A stretch of 64,000 bases of DNA, from the NCBI RefSeq assembly GCF_900110915.1, contig NZ_FOFG01000009.1, positions 1-64,000 on the forward strand, given 5' to 3'. A program made the position numbers and the translations under genes. Below are positions 47,515 to 57,100 of the stretch, in pieces (position 1 is the stretch's first letter; every line of letters begins with the position of its first letter). The notes under the pieces were generated by a model that was not told where the DNA came from, ran no database searches, and saw nothing but the letters and a program-made list of their open reading frames with translations. The stretch comes from Faunimonas pinastri (GTDB lineage Bacteria > Pseudomonadota > Alphaproteobacteria > Rhizobiales > Afifellaceae).

Positions 47515-50268
47515 ATGACCACCACAGCAGAGGTGCGGCCCAGCCTGTCCCTCGACGGCACCTGGGAGTTTCGCCACGAAAGCCGGGACGGCTGGCGGAC
47601 GACGACGGTGCCCGGCCCTTGGCAGGCGGCCTTCGACGACCTCCGCGAGAGCTCCGGCACGGCCGACTATCGCCGGACCTTCCTGCTGCCCGCCGATTGG
47701 GCTGGCCGGGAGGTGTGGCTCCGCTTTGGCGCGGTGAACTATTTCTGCATCGTGCGCGTGAACGGCACCGAGATCGGTCGGCACGAGGGCGGCTATCTCC
47801 CCTTCGAATTCGTCCTGCCGCCGGATTGCCTGCGCCCCGAAAACCAGATCGAGGTCACGGTCACCCTGCCCACCAGCGAGGCGGACCGCTTCCCGGACTT
47901 CCCCTTTCCGGAAATCCCGCATGGCAAGCAGAGCTGGTACGGCCCGCTCGGCGGCATCTGGCAGTCTGTCAGCCTGCTTGCCCGCTCCACGCCGCATCTC
48001 GCGCATTGCCGTATCCACGCCGATCTCTCCGGGGGCGTGAAGGTCGATCTCGGGCTTTCCGCGGCTCATTCGGGTGCCATCAGGATCCGTGCGCTCGGGC
48101 AGGACGGTTCATCCGCCTGGAAGGGAGAGATCACGGCCGATGGCGAGCAGGCTGCGGCGCGGTTCCATGTCGACGCGCCGCTGCCCTGGTCGCCGGATGC
48201 ACCGAACCTCTATCGGCTGCAGCTGGAGCTTCTCCGCGATGGCGAGGTGATCGACGCGCTGGAGGAAAGCTTCGGCTTCCGCCGCATCGAAGCGCGGGAG
48301 GGCAAGCTCTTCCTCAACGGCGAGCCGCTCTATCTCCGGGGTGCGCTCGATCAGGACTATTACCCCGACGGCATCTGCACGCCGCCCTCGCTGGAATTTC
48401 TGGAAGACCAGCTCCACAAGGCGAAGGAGCTCGGGCTCAACTGCCTGCGCTGCCACATCAAGGTGCCGGATCCGCGTTACTACGAGGTGGCCGACCGGCT
48501 GGGCATGCTGGTCTGGACCGAGATCCCCAATGTCGAGCAGCTGACGCCGAACGCCGCGCGGCGGCTGCGCGAGACCTTCGAGGGCATTCTCCGCCGCGAC
48601 GGCAACCATCCCTCGATCATCGCCTGGACCCTCATCAACGAGGACTGGGGCACGCGGCTGGTGGAAAATCCCGAACACCGGGCCTGGCTCGCCGAGACGT
48701 TCGACTGGGCGAAAGCGCTCGATCCGACGCGGCTCGTGGTCGATAATTCCGCCTGCGTGCCGAACTTCCACGTGAAGACAGACATCAACGACTACCATTA
48801 TTACCGCGCCTTCCCGGAAAGGCCGGCGGAGTGGGAGCGGCTGACGGAGGAGTTCGCCGGCGGCGCGGACTGGACCTTCACGCCGCATGGCGACGGCACC
48901 CGCACCGGCGAGGAACCGCTGATCGTTTCCGAGTTCGGCGTCTGGGGCCTGCCCGATCCGGCCAAGTTGACCGAACCGGACGGCAGCGAGCCCTTCTGGA
49001 TGGAAAGCGGTCCCTTCTGGGGCGACGGCGCGGCCTACCCCCACGCGATCCGCAACCGCTTCGACATGCTGCGCCTCGACCGCGTCTTCGGCACCTTCGA
49101 CCGCTTCATCGAGGCGGTGCAGTGGCACCAGTTCCGCAATCTCCAGTACGAGATCGGCTCGATGCGCTCGCACCCGTCGATCGTCGGCTACGTCATCACC
49201 GAGTTTACCGACGTGCACTGGGAGGCGAACGGCCTGCTCGACCTGAAGCGCAATCCGCGCGTCTTTCACGAGCGCTTCGCCGAGGTGAATACCGACATCG
49301 TGCTGGTGCCGAAGCTGGAGCGCCATGCATTCTGGACCGGCGAGACGATCGACCTCCAGATCGTGATCGCGGCGGGCGGGCGGCATGTGCCTGAGGGCTT
49401 AAGCCTGCGCTGGTCGCTGGCCGGACGCGCGGGCGAGGTCCAGGCGCCGGCCGTCGCGCCGCTTGCCACCTCCGCGCCGCTCGCCGTCACGATCGGTGCG
49501 CCGACGCTCGACGCCTCGGTCAATGCGACGCTGCGGCTCGACCTCGTGGCCTCCGATGGATCGGTGCTGGCGACCCATGCCGGCGACCTTGCCCTGCTCG
49601 CGCGGGCGCCGGAGCCCCCGTCCCTCACCCTCGCCTGTCGAGATCCCGAACTCGCCGCCTATCTCGGGGCTCTCGGCTACAGGCTTGCCAAGCCGGGCGA
49701 AGCCGACGTGGTGGTGGCGCGCGGCGTCGACGCCGACGATGTCGACGCGATCCGCCTCGGCGGCCGCATGCTGGTGCTGGCCGACGGGCATGGCCGGGCT
49801 CGCGGCAACCTCCGCGCCGACGAACCGCCGCGCGAGCAGCCCTTCATGCCGATCGTCGATGGAAGGCCCGGCATTCCCGTCGCCAACCATCATTATTTTC
49901 CCGGTCTCGGCCTTGCCGAGCGGCACGGCACGATGTGGCGCGGCGACTGGATCTCGTCCTTCTCGTGGCTGAAGCGGACCGGCGCCTTCGCCGACCTGCC
50001 GGGCGGCCCGCTGCTGGATCTCGCCTTCAACAATGTCGCGCCACGCCATGTGCTGACCGGCTTCCAGCCCTGGGAATATGAAAGCCGCGTCCATGCGGGC
50101 GTCGTGGTCGGATGGATCCACAAGCCCGCCGTGACGATCGGCGAGCGGCCCTTCGGACGCGGCAAGCTCGTCGCCAGCACCTTCCGGCTGACGGAATCCG
50201 CGCCCGGCGAAGACCCGGTCGCGGCGACCCTGATGGCGGCGCTGATCCGCACCGCGGCCGGACGTTGA
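47515..50268 (+). CDS. Glycoside hydrolase family 2 protein
   Basis: A 917-residue cytoplasmic enzyme. The N-terminal sugar-binding jelly roll (SLDGTWEFRHESRDGW) is followed by an immunoglobulin-like domain and the TIM barrel. The acid/base E376 is in TLINEDWGTRL and the nucleophile E473 in LIVSEFGVWG. After about residue 600 there is an unusual C-terminal extension with a Rossmann- or amidotransferase-like stretch (GEADVVVARGVDADDVDAIR) and an NHHYFPGLGL motif. GH2 includes beta-galactosidases, beta-glucuronidases, beta-mannosidases and some arabinosidases. Context beside GH51 suggests a pentose- or galactose-containing plant oligosaccharide. Confidence 0.9.
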   Translation: MTTTAEVRPSLSLDGTWEFRHESRDGWRTTTVPGPWQAAFDDLRESSGTADYRRTFLLPADWAGREVWLRFGAVNYFCIVRVNGTEIGRHEGGYLPFEFVLPPDCLRPENQIEVTVTLPTSEADRFPDFPFPEIPHGKQSWYGPLGGIWQSVSLLARSTPHLAHCRIHADLSGGVKVDLGLSAAHSGAIRIRALGQDGSSAWKGEITADGEQAAARFHVDAPLPWSPDAPNLYRLQLELLRDGEVIDALEESFGFRRIEAREGKLFLNGEPLYLRGALDQDYYPDGICTPPSLEFLEDQLHKAKELGLNCLRCHIKVPDPRYYEVADRLGMLVWTEIPNVEQLTPNAARRLRETFEGILRRDGNHPSIIAWTLINEDWGTRLVENPEHRAWLAETFDWAKALDPTRLVVDNSACVPNFHVKTDINDYHYYRAFPERPAEWERLTEEFAGGADWTFTPHGDGTRTGEEPLIVSEFGVWGLPDPAKLTEPDGSEPFWMESGPFWGDGAAYPHAIRNRFDMLRLDRVFGTFDRFIEAVQWHQFRNLQYEIGSMRSHPSIVGYVITEFTDVHWEANGLLDLKRNPRVFHERFAEVNTDIVLVPKLERHAFWTGETIDLQIVIAAGGRHVPEGLSLRWSLAGRAGEVQAPAVAPLATSAPLAVTIGAPTLDASVNATLRLDLVASDGSVLATHAGDLALLARAPEPPSLTLACRDPELAAYLGALGYRLAKPGEADVVVARGVDADDVDAIRLGGRMLVLADGHGRARGNLRADEPPREQPFMPIVDGRPGIPVANHHYFPGLGLAERHGTMWRGDWISSFSWLKRTGAFADLPGGPLLDLAFNNVAPRHVLTGFQPWEYESRVHAGVVVGWIHKPAVTIGERPFGRGKLVASTFRLTESAPGEDPVAATLMAALIRTAAGR

Positions 50269-50284
50269 GGGCAGGAGGGGACGA

Positions 50285-50309
50285 GGCGGGGCGAGCGCGC
50301 CGCCCCGTC
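50285..50309. terminator. Hairpin between convergent GH2 and LysR genes
   Basis: GGCGGGGCG (50285-50293) pairs with CGCCCCGTC (50301-50309, one G-T pair) around a 7-base loop, followed by a pyrimidine-rich CCTTCCTC. Confidence 0.6.
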
Positions 50310-50315
50310 CCTTCC

Positions 50316-51200
50316 TCATTCCTCGACGAAGATCCCGGCGGTGCGGAGAAACGGCTTCAGCGCCGGATTGAGATTGCCGCGCCGCCAGGCGATCACGTGC
50401 TCCACCACTGGCGCATCCTCCAGGTCGCGGAAGACGACGTCGGCAAAGCCGATCTTGCGCATGGTTTCCGGCACAAGCGCGATCCCGAGCCCCTCCGCGA
50501 CCAGCCGGACGATGGTCTGCTGGAGCTGCGCTTCCAGCTGCACCAGCGGTTCGAAACCGGCGGCGCGGCAGAAATCGACCACGACGTTGCGCAGGATCGG
50601 CGCGACGTCGGCGTGGGTGGCGATCAGCGCCTCGCCTTCGAGATCGGCGGCTTGCACCGTTTCCCTGTCGGCCAGCCGATGGCCGGGCGGAACGACGAGG
50701 CAGAGACGCTCCCGATGGATCGAGCGGCTTTCCAGGGCCGGGTTCCCGCCCCCATGGAAGGTGATCCCGGCATCGAACTGCCCGGTCATGATCAGCTGCG
50801 GGAGCAGGCTCGGAATGACCTCGCGCAACGACAGCCGGACGCCGGGATAGGCCGCCATATAACGCCGCGCGATGCCGGGCAGCGCCCCGTAGGCCGCGTG
50901 CATCATGAAGCCGATGGCGAGTTCGCCGAGTTCGCCCTCATCGGCCAGCTTCGCGTTGCGACAGGCTTCGTCGAAGGAGGCGAGCACCGCTCTGGAATCC
51001 TGCAGGAAGCGCTTGCCCGCGGCCGCCAGCGACGCCTGCCGCGAGTGGCGCTCCACGAGCCGCACGCCGAGCTCGCGCTCCAACGCGGCGATCTGGCGGC
51101 TGAGCGGCGGCTGGCTGAGATTGAGACGCTCGGCGGCGCGGCCGAAATGCAGCGTCTCGGCGAGCGCCACGAAATAGCGCATCTGGCGAATATCGATCAT
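50316..51200 (-). CDS. LysR-family transcriptional regulator
   Basis: A 294-residue LysR regulator starting MIDIRQMRYFVALAETLHFG, with the HTH in RAAERLNLSQPPLSRQIAAL. The effector domain (GELAIGFMMHAAYGALPGIA) resembles the CatR/BenM-like group with GHRLADRETV. It is divergent from an AEC-family transporter with 108 bases between starts and probably controls it. The effector is unknown. Confidence 0.92.
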   Translation of the reverse strand: MIDIRQMRYFVALAETLHFGRAAERLNLSQPPLSRQIAALERELGVRLVERHSRQASLAAAGKRFLQDSRAVLASFDEACRNAKLADEGELGELAIGFMMHAAYGALPGIARRYMAAYPGVRLSLREVIPSLLPQLIMTGQFDAGITFHGGGNPALESRSIHRERLCLVVPPGHRLADRETVQAADLEGEALIATHADVAPILRNVVVDFCRAAGFEPLVQLEAQLQQTIVRLVAEGLGIALVPETMRKIGFADVVFRDLEDAPVVEHVIAWRRGNLNPALKPFLRTAGIFVEE

Positions 51201-51308
51201 GATGCCGAAAAGGTATGGATCGCCGGAATAATCGGCATTGGATCGTAACGCCTCCGCCCGCTATGCGGGAGGGGCTTCCTCCTCCTTCTCTCCCGAACGC
51301 CCGCGATC

Positions 51309-52244
51309 ATGCTCTCCACCCTTTCCATCGTGCTGCCGATCTTCGCCCTGATCTTTGCGGGCTGGCTCGCACGACGCACGAAGATCCTGAGCCCGCAGGC
51401 TTCCAGCGAGATCAACCGTTTCGTGGTCTGGCTGGCGCTGCCGGCGCTGCTCTTCGACATCGTGGCCCATGCGCGGTGGAGCGATGTCTGGCAGCCCGGC
51501 TTCATCGCCGCCTTCGGGCTGGGTTCCGGCATCGTGTTCGCGCTGACGATCGCGGTGCGGCTGCGGCGTCCGCGCCATCTCGCCGATGCCGCGATCGACG
51601 GGCTGAACGCCGGCTATGCCAATGCCGGGTTCATCGGCTTTCCGCTGGCGCTGGTGGCGCTCGGGCACGACGCACTCGCCCCGACGCTTGTGGCAACCAT
51701 CATCACGGTCTGCGTCCTCTTCGCCGCCGCCATCGTGCTGATCGAGACCGGCCTGCAGACGGAGAAGCGGCGGAGCCGGCTGGCCGCCAAGGTCGGCCTG
51801 TCGCTCCTGAAGAACCCGCTGCTGGTCTCGCCGCTGCTCGGCGCCATCGTGCCGCTGGCCGGGTTCACCATCCCGGCGCCGGCGGAAACGTTCCTCAAGC
51901 TTCTGGGCGGCGCGGCGTCGCCCTGCGCGCTGGTGGCGCTCGGCCTGTTCCTGGCCGCCGAACGCCAGCCATCGGAATCGGACTTCGGCACCACGACCCT
52001 CCTGGTGTTTTTGAAGCTCATCTGCCAGCCCGTTCTGACCTGGGTTCTCGCCGCTCATGTCTTCGGACTGCCGCCGCTCTTGACGCACACGGCCGTGCTG
52101 ATCGCGGCGCTTCCGACGGGAACCGGCCCCTTCATGCTGGCGGAATTCTACAATCGCGAAGCCAGCATCACCTGCAACACGGTGCTGATCTCGACGATTC
52201 TCTCCGTCTTCACCGTGTCCGCCTATCTGGCGGTGGCCGGCTAG
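51309..52244 (+). CDS. AEC-family (auxin efflux carrier type) transporter
   Basis: A 311-residue membrane protein with about ten hydrophobic segments. Family marks are an N-terminal LPIFALIFAGWLARR, the conserved NAGYANAGFIGFPLALVALG and the late ALPTGTGPFMLAEFYNR. Bacterial members export or exchange small carboxylates such as malate or malonate. The substrate here is not predictable. It is divergent from a LysR gene. Confidence 0.9.
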   Translation: MLSTLSIVLPIFALIFAGWLARRTKILSPQASSEINRFVVWLALPALLFDIVAHARWSDVWQPGFIAAFGLGSGIVFALTIAVRLRRPRHLADAAIDGLNAGYANAGFIGFPLALVALGHDALAPTLVATIITVCVLFAAAIVLIETGLQTEKRRSRLAAKVGLSLLKNPLLVSPLLGAIVPLAGFTIPAPAETFLKLLGGAASPCALVALGLFLAAERQPSESDFGTTTLLVFLKLICQPVLTWVLAAHVFGLPPLLTHTAVLIAALPTGTGPFMLAEFYNREASITCNTVLISTILSVFTVSAYLAVAG

Positions 52245-52266
52245 CGCAGACGCCCCCGACAGAAAA

Positions 52267-52285
52267 GGGCGGCTCGCGGCCGCCC
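52267..52285 (-). terminator. Rho-independent terminator of the ornithine cyclodeaminase gene
   Basis: On the minus strand GGGCGGC (rc of 52279-52285) and GCCGCCC (rc of 52267-52273) form a 7-bp stem with a 5-base loop, followed by TTTTCT. On the plus strand no T-run follows, so it acts mainly on the minus-strand transcript. Confidence 0.75.
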
Positions 52286-52295
52286 TGCTGTTCGA

Positions 52296-53336
52296 TCAGG
52301 CCGCCGCTCGCAGCAGCATGCCGAAAAGGTCGCGCGGCTCGTCCGGGTCGGCCACCATGTCGAGTTCCTCGAAGAAGGCCGTGCCGGTCACCTTGGAATG
52401 CACGTAGCGGAGGGCGGAGAAATCCTCCGTGGCGAAGCCGACGGAATCGAACAGCGTGATCTGCCGGGGATCGCGGCGGCCGGGGATCTGGCCGGTGATG
52501 ACCTGCCAGAGTTCCGTCACGGGATGATCCGGCGCGAGCTGCTGGATCTCGCCCTCGATGCGGGTCTGCGGCGGATATTCCACGAAGATGTCGGCGCGGC
52601 GCAGGATGTCGGCGTGAAGCTCGGTCTTGCCCGGACAGTCGCCGCCCACCGCGTTGATGTGGATGCCGGAGCCCACGAGATTGTCCGTCAGGATCGTCGC
52701 GTACTGCTTGTCGGCCGTCACGGTGGTGACGATCTCGGCGCCCTGCACCGCTTCCTCGACGCTGCCGCAGATCGTGACGTCGAGCCCGAAGCCCGCGAGA
52801 TTGCGGCGGCACTTCTGGCTGGCCGAGGCGTCGATATCGTAGAGGCGGAGCTTGTCTATGCCGAGCAGCGACTTGAACGCGAGCGCCTGGAATTCCGCCT
52901 GCGCGCCATTGCCGATGATCGCCATCGTCCGCGCGCCCCTGGGCGCCAGATGCTTCGCCGCCACGGCGGAGGTCGCCGCCGTGCGCAAGGCGGTGAGGAT
53001 CGTCATTTCCGTCAGGAGCACGGGGTAGCCGTTGCCGACATCGGCGAGCACCCCGAAGGCGGCGACCGTCTGGCGGCCGGTGCGCGAATTCTTGGGATGG
53101 CCGTTGACGTATTTGAAGCCGTAGGCCGTGCCGTCCGAGGTCGGCATCAGTTCGATCACGCCCTCAGGCGAGTGGGCGGCGAGGCGCGGCGTCTTGTCGA
53201 AGCTTTCCCAGCGGCGGAAATCTTCTTCCACAACCTCTGCCAGCTCCGTCAGGAAACGCTCCACCCCGATGGAGAGGACCAGCTTCATCATGTTGTCCAC
53301 GCTGACGAAGGGGACGATGTTGAGTTTCGGGATCAT
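52296..53336 (-). CDS. ocd: Ornithine cyclodeaminase
   Basis: A 346-residue member of the ornithine cyclodeaminase/mu-crystallin family, which converts L-ornithine to L-proline and ammonia with bound NAD. The Rossmann motif is IIGNGAQAEFQALAF. Substrate-side blocks are ELMPTSDGTAYGFKYVNGHP and [18 protein letters not shown]. The downstream INAVGGDCPGKTELHADILR is typical of true ornithine cyclodeaminases. I chose the ATG at 53336 (MIPKLNIVPFVSVDNMMKLV). Position beside putA and its regulator suggests an ornithine-to-proline-to-glutamate route. Confidence 0.92.
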   Translation of the reverse strand: MIPKLNIVPFVSVDNMMKLVLSIGVERFLTELAEVVEEDFRRWESFDKTPRLAAHSPEGVIELMPTSDGTAYGFKYVNGHPKNSRTGRQTVAAFGVLADVGNGYPVLLTEMTILTALRTAATSAVAAKHLAPRGARTMAIIGNGAQAEFQALAFKSLLGIDKLRLYDIDASASQKCRRNLAGFGLDVTICGSVEEAVQGAEIVTTVTADKQYATILTDNLVGSGIHINAVGGDCPGKTELHADILRRADIFVEYPPQTRIEGEIQQLAPDHPVTELWQVITGQIPGRRDPRQITLFDSVGFATEDFSALRYVHSKVTGTAFFEELDMVADPDEPRDLFGMLLRAAA

Positions 53337-53505
53337 GCGGCAACTCCGGAAGGCGGCCGGAACGAAACGCTGTCGCCTTGGCCGAAAGAACTTGGGACCA
53401 GAGCCTAGGCGAGCAGAATGCAAGGCGAAACGGACGAAGTGCGGGAGATACGACATTTGTCCGGGCAGAAGTGGAGTAGCTTTCAGGCAACTTGATGGGT
53501 CGAAC

Positions 53506-53979
53506 TCAGATGCCGGTGTCCTTCACCGTCTGCATGACCACGAAGGTGGAGGTGCTCGCGACATGCGGCAGGGTGGAGATGCGCTCGCCCAGCACGTGGC
53601 GATAGCGCCGGATATCGGCGGTGCGGACCTTCAGCAGATAGTCGAAATTGCCCGCGATCATGTGGCATTCCTCGACCTCCTGGATCCGGCTCACCGCCGC
53701 GTTGAACTCCCGGAGCGCCGCCTCGCGGGTGTCGCTGAGCTTCACCTCGGCGAAGGCGATGTGGTCCAGCCCGAACTTGCCGGGATCCAGCGTGGCGCGG
53801 AAGCCCTGGATGAAGCCATCTTCCACCAGCCGCTTCAGCCGGACCTGACAGGGGGATTTCGACAATCCGACCTTCCGGGCGAGGTCGGTGATCGTCATGC
53901 GTCCGTCCTCGACCAGAGCATCGACGATTTTCCGGTCAAAGACGTCTAATTCTCCGGCATCAACGGATTTCGCCGCCAT
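53506..53979 (-). CDS. putR: Lrp/AsnC-family regulator, probable proline sensor PutR
   Basis: A 157-residue Lrp-type regulator with an N-terminal HTH (RMTITDLARKVGLSKSPCQV, then RLKRLVEDGFI) and a C-terminal RAM ligand domain. It is divergent from putA across 141 bases, the arrangement known for PutR/Lrp activators of proline catabolism in alphaproteobacteria. The start at 53979 gives MAAKSVDAGELDVFDRKIVD. It is probably an activator responding to proline. Confidence 0.9.
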   Translation of the reverse strand: MAAKSVDAGELDVFDRKIVDALVEDGRMTITDLARKVGLSKSPCQVRLKRLVEDGFIQGFRATLDPGKFGLDHIAFAEVKLSDTREAALREFNAAVSRIQEVEECHMIAGNFDYLLKVRTADIRRYRHVLGERISTLPHVASTSTFVVMQTVKDTGI

Positions 53980-54012
53980 TCTTCCCTCTTTCTATCCATA
54001 AAGAAGGAAGAA
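53979..54012. promoter_or_regulatory. Imperfect palindrome upstream of putR/putA, candidate Lrp site
   Basis: TTCTTCCCTCTTTC (53979-53992) mirrors TAAAGAAGGAAGAA (53999-54012), with 12 of 14 positions complementary. It touches the regulator's start codon and lies 109 bases upstream of the putA start, so it could serve autoregulation and activation. Confidence 0.5.
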
Positions 54013-54120
54013 GACCTGTTTCCTCGCCGATTTCAAGCGCGTCGGCTCGCTGTCAGGGATGCTAGGATTTGAGCCAAGAGAAGCGCGGCCCGAACGCCTC
54101 GCTCAGACCCCGGTCCCGCC

Positions 54121-57100
54121 ATGTCCGAACCCATCTCTGCGCCCACCGAAGAAACTCCGGCCGCCTCGCCGGTCTTTGCCGGTTTCGCTCCGCCGATCCG
54201 CGAGCAGGGCTCGCTTCGTCGGGCGATCACCGCCGCAACCCGCCGGCCCGAACCGGAATGCCTGCCGCCGCTGGTGGAAGCCGCAACGCTTGAGCCCGCC
54301 ATGCGCGAAGCGGCTGCCCGCACCGCGCGCCGGTTGATCGAGGCTCTTCGCGCCAAGCACAAGGGCTCCGGCGTCGAAGGCCTCGTGCAGGAATATGCGC
54401 TGTCCAGCGGAGAAGGCGTGGCGCTGATGTGCCTTGCCGAAGCGCTGCTCCGCATCCCGGATACGGCGACGCGCGATGCGCTGATCCGCGACAAGATCGC
54501 CGACGGCGACTGGAAGTCCCATCTCGGCGGCGGCCGCTCGCTCTTCGTCAATGCCGCGACCTGGGGCCTGGTGGTCACGGGCAAGCTGACCGGCACCGTC
54601 AACGACCGTTCGCTTTCCGCCGCCCTCACCCGCCTCGTCGCGCGCTGCGGCGAGCCAGTCATCCGGCGCGGCGTCGACATGGCCATGCGGATGATGGGCG
54701 AGCAGTTCGTCACGGGCGAGACGATCGGCGAGGCGCTGAAACGGGCGCGGCCCCTGGAGGAGCGCGGCTTCCGCTACTCCTACGACATGCTGGGCGAGGC
54801 GGCGACGACGGCCGCCGACGCGGAGCGCTATTACCGCGATTACGAAGGGGCGATCCACGCCATTGGCAAGGCGTCCGCTGGGCGCGGCATCTATGAGGGG
54901 CCGGGCATCTCCATCAAGCTCTCGGCCCTGCATCCGCGCTATACCCGCGCGCAGGCCGGGCGCGTCATGGGCGAGTTGCTGCCCCGCGTGAAGGCGCTGG
55001 CGCTGATCGCCAGGGGTTACGACATCGGCCTCAACATCGACGCGGAAGAGGCCGACCGGCTGGAGCTCAGCCTCGACCTGCTGGAGGAGCTCGGCCTCGA
55101 CCCCGGGCTTGCCGGCTGGGATGGCCTCGGCTTCGTGGTGCAGGCGTATGGCAAGCGCTGCCCCTTCGTGCTCGACTTCATCATCGACCTGGCGCGCCGC
55201 GCGGGCCGACGCATCATGGTGCGGTTGGTCAAGGGCGCCTACTGGGACGCGGAGATCAAGCGGGCGCAGATGGACGGGCAGGACGGCTTTCCCGTCTATA
55301 CCCGCAAGATCCACACCGACGTTTCCTACGTCGCCTGCGCGAAGAAGCTCCTGGCGGCGACCGATGCCGTCTTCCCGCAATTCGCGACCCACAACGCGCA
55401 GACGCTCGCCACCATCTACCATCTCGCCGGGCCGGATTTCCGCGTCGGCCTCTATGAATTCCAGTGCCTGCACGGCATGGGCGAGCCGCTTTACGACGAG
55501 GTGGTCGGGCCGGCGAAGCTGAACCGTCCCTGCCGCATCTACGCCCCCGTGGGCACGCACGAGACGCTGCTTGCTTATCTCGTTCGCCGCCTGCTGGAGA
55601 ACGGCGCCAATTCCTCCTTCGTGAACCGTATCGCCGATCCCGCCATCACGCTGGACGAACTCGTCGCCGATCCGGCGGACGCGGTGCGCGCCATGCCGGT
55701 GATGGGCGCGCCGCACGAGGCCATCGCCCTGCCGGCCGATCTTTACGGCGAGGTGCGCCGAAACTCCGCCGGGCTCGATCTCGCCAGCGAGACGGAACTT
55801 GCGGCCCTTTCCGACGCGTTGCGGCAGAGCGCGGCGCGGGACTGGTCGGCCGCGCCGGGCTTCGGCGGAACCGGTTCTGCCCGTCCGGTGCTCAACCCCG
55901 GAGACCGTGCCGACGTGGTGGGCCACGTGGTGGAAGCGTCCGAAGACGAAGCGCGCGACGCGGTCCGGCGCGCGGCTTCCGCCGCAGGGGGCTGGGCGGC
56001 AATTGGGCCGGCTGACCGCGCGGCGATGCTGGAGCGCGCGGCCGACCTCATGCAGGACCGCATGCCGATCCTGCTCGGGCTCATCTGCCGCGAGGCCGGC
56101 AAGTCCCTGCCCAACGCCATCGCCGAAGCGCGCGAGGCGATCGACTTCCTGCGTTATTACGCCAGCGAGACCCGGCGCACGCTGCAAGCGGCCGACCGCG
56201 CGCTCGGGCCGGTCGTCTGCATCAGCCCATGGAATTTCCCGCTGGCGATCTTCACCGGCCAGGTCGCGGCGCCGCTCGCCGCCGGCAACCCGGTACTCGC
56301 CAAGCCCGCGGAAGAAACGCCGCTGATCGCCGCCGAAGGCGTGCGGATCCTGCATGAGGCAGGCATCCCCCGCGAGGTGTTGCAGTTCGTGCCCGGGGAC
56401 GGTCCGATCGGCGCCGCGCTGGTGGGCGCGCCGGAAACGGCCGGTGTCATGTTCACCGGATCGACGGACGTGGCGCGACTGATCCAGGCGCAGCTTGCCG
56501 ACCGTCTCCCGCCCGGGGGCAAGCCGATCCCGCTGATCGCCGAAACCGGCGGGCAGAACGCGATGATCGTGGATTCCTCCGCGCTTGCCGAGCAGGTCGT
56601 GGGCGATGTCATCGCCTCCGCTTTCGACAGCGCCGGCCAGCGTTGTTCGGCTCTCCGCGTGCTGTGCCTGCAGGAGGAAGCCGCCGATCGAATCCTCGCC
56701 ATGCTGAAGGGCGCGCTGCACGAGCTCGGCATCGGGCGCACGGACCGGCTCAGCGTCGATATCGGCCCCGTCATCACCGAAGAGGCGAAGGCCGGGCTGG
56801 AGAAGCATATCGACGCGATGCGGGCGCTCGGCCGCAAGGTGGAGCAGATCGCCTTGCCACCGGAAACCGGGGCAGGCACCTTCGTGCCGCCGACCATCAT
56901 CGAACTCATGAGCCTCGCCGATCTCCAGCGCGAGGTGTTCGGCCCGGTGCTGCATGTGATCCGCTATCGCCGCGAAAAGCTCGACCGGCTGATCGACGAC
57001 ATCAACGCCACCGGCTACGGCCTGACCTTCGGCCTGCATACCCGGCTGGACGACACGATCGCCCATGTCACCAGCCGCGTGCGGGCGGGCAATCTCTACG

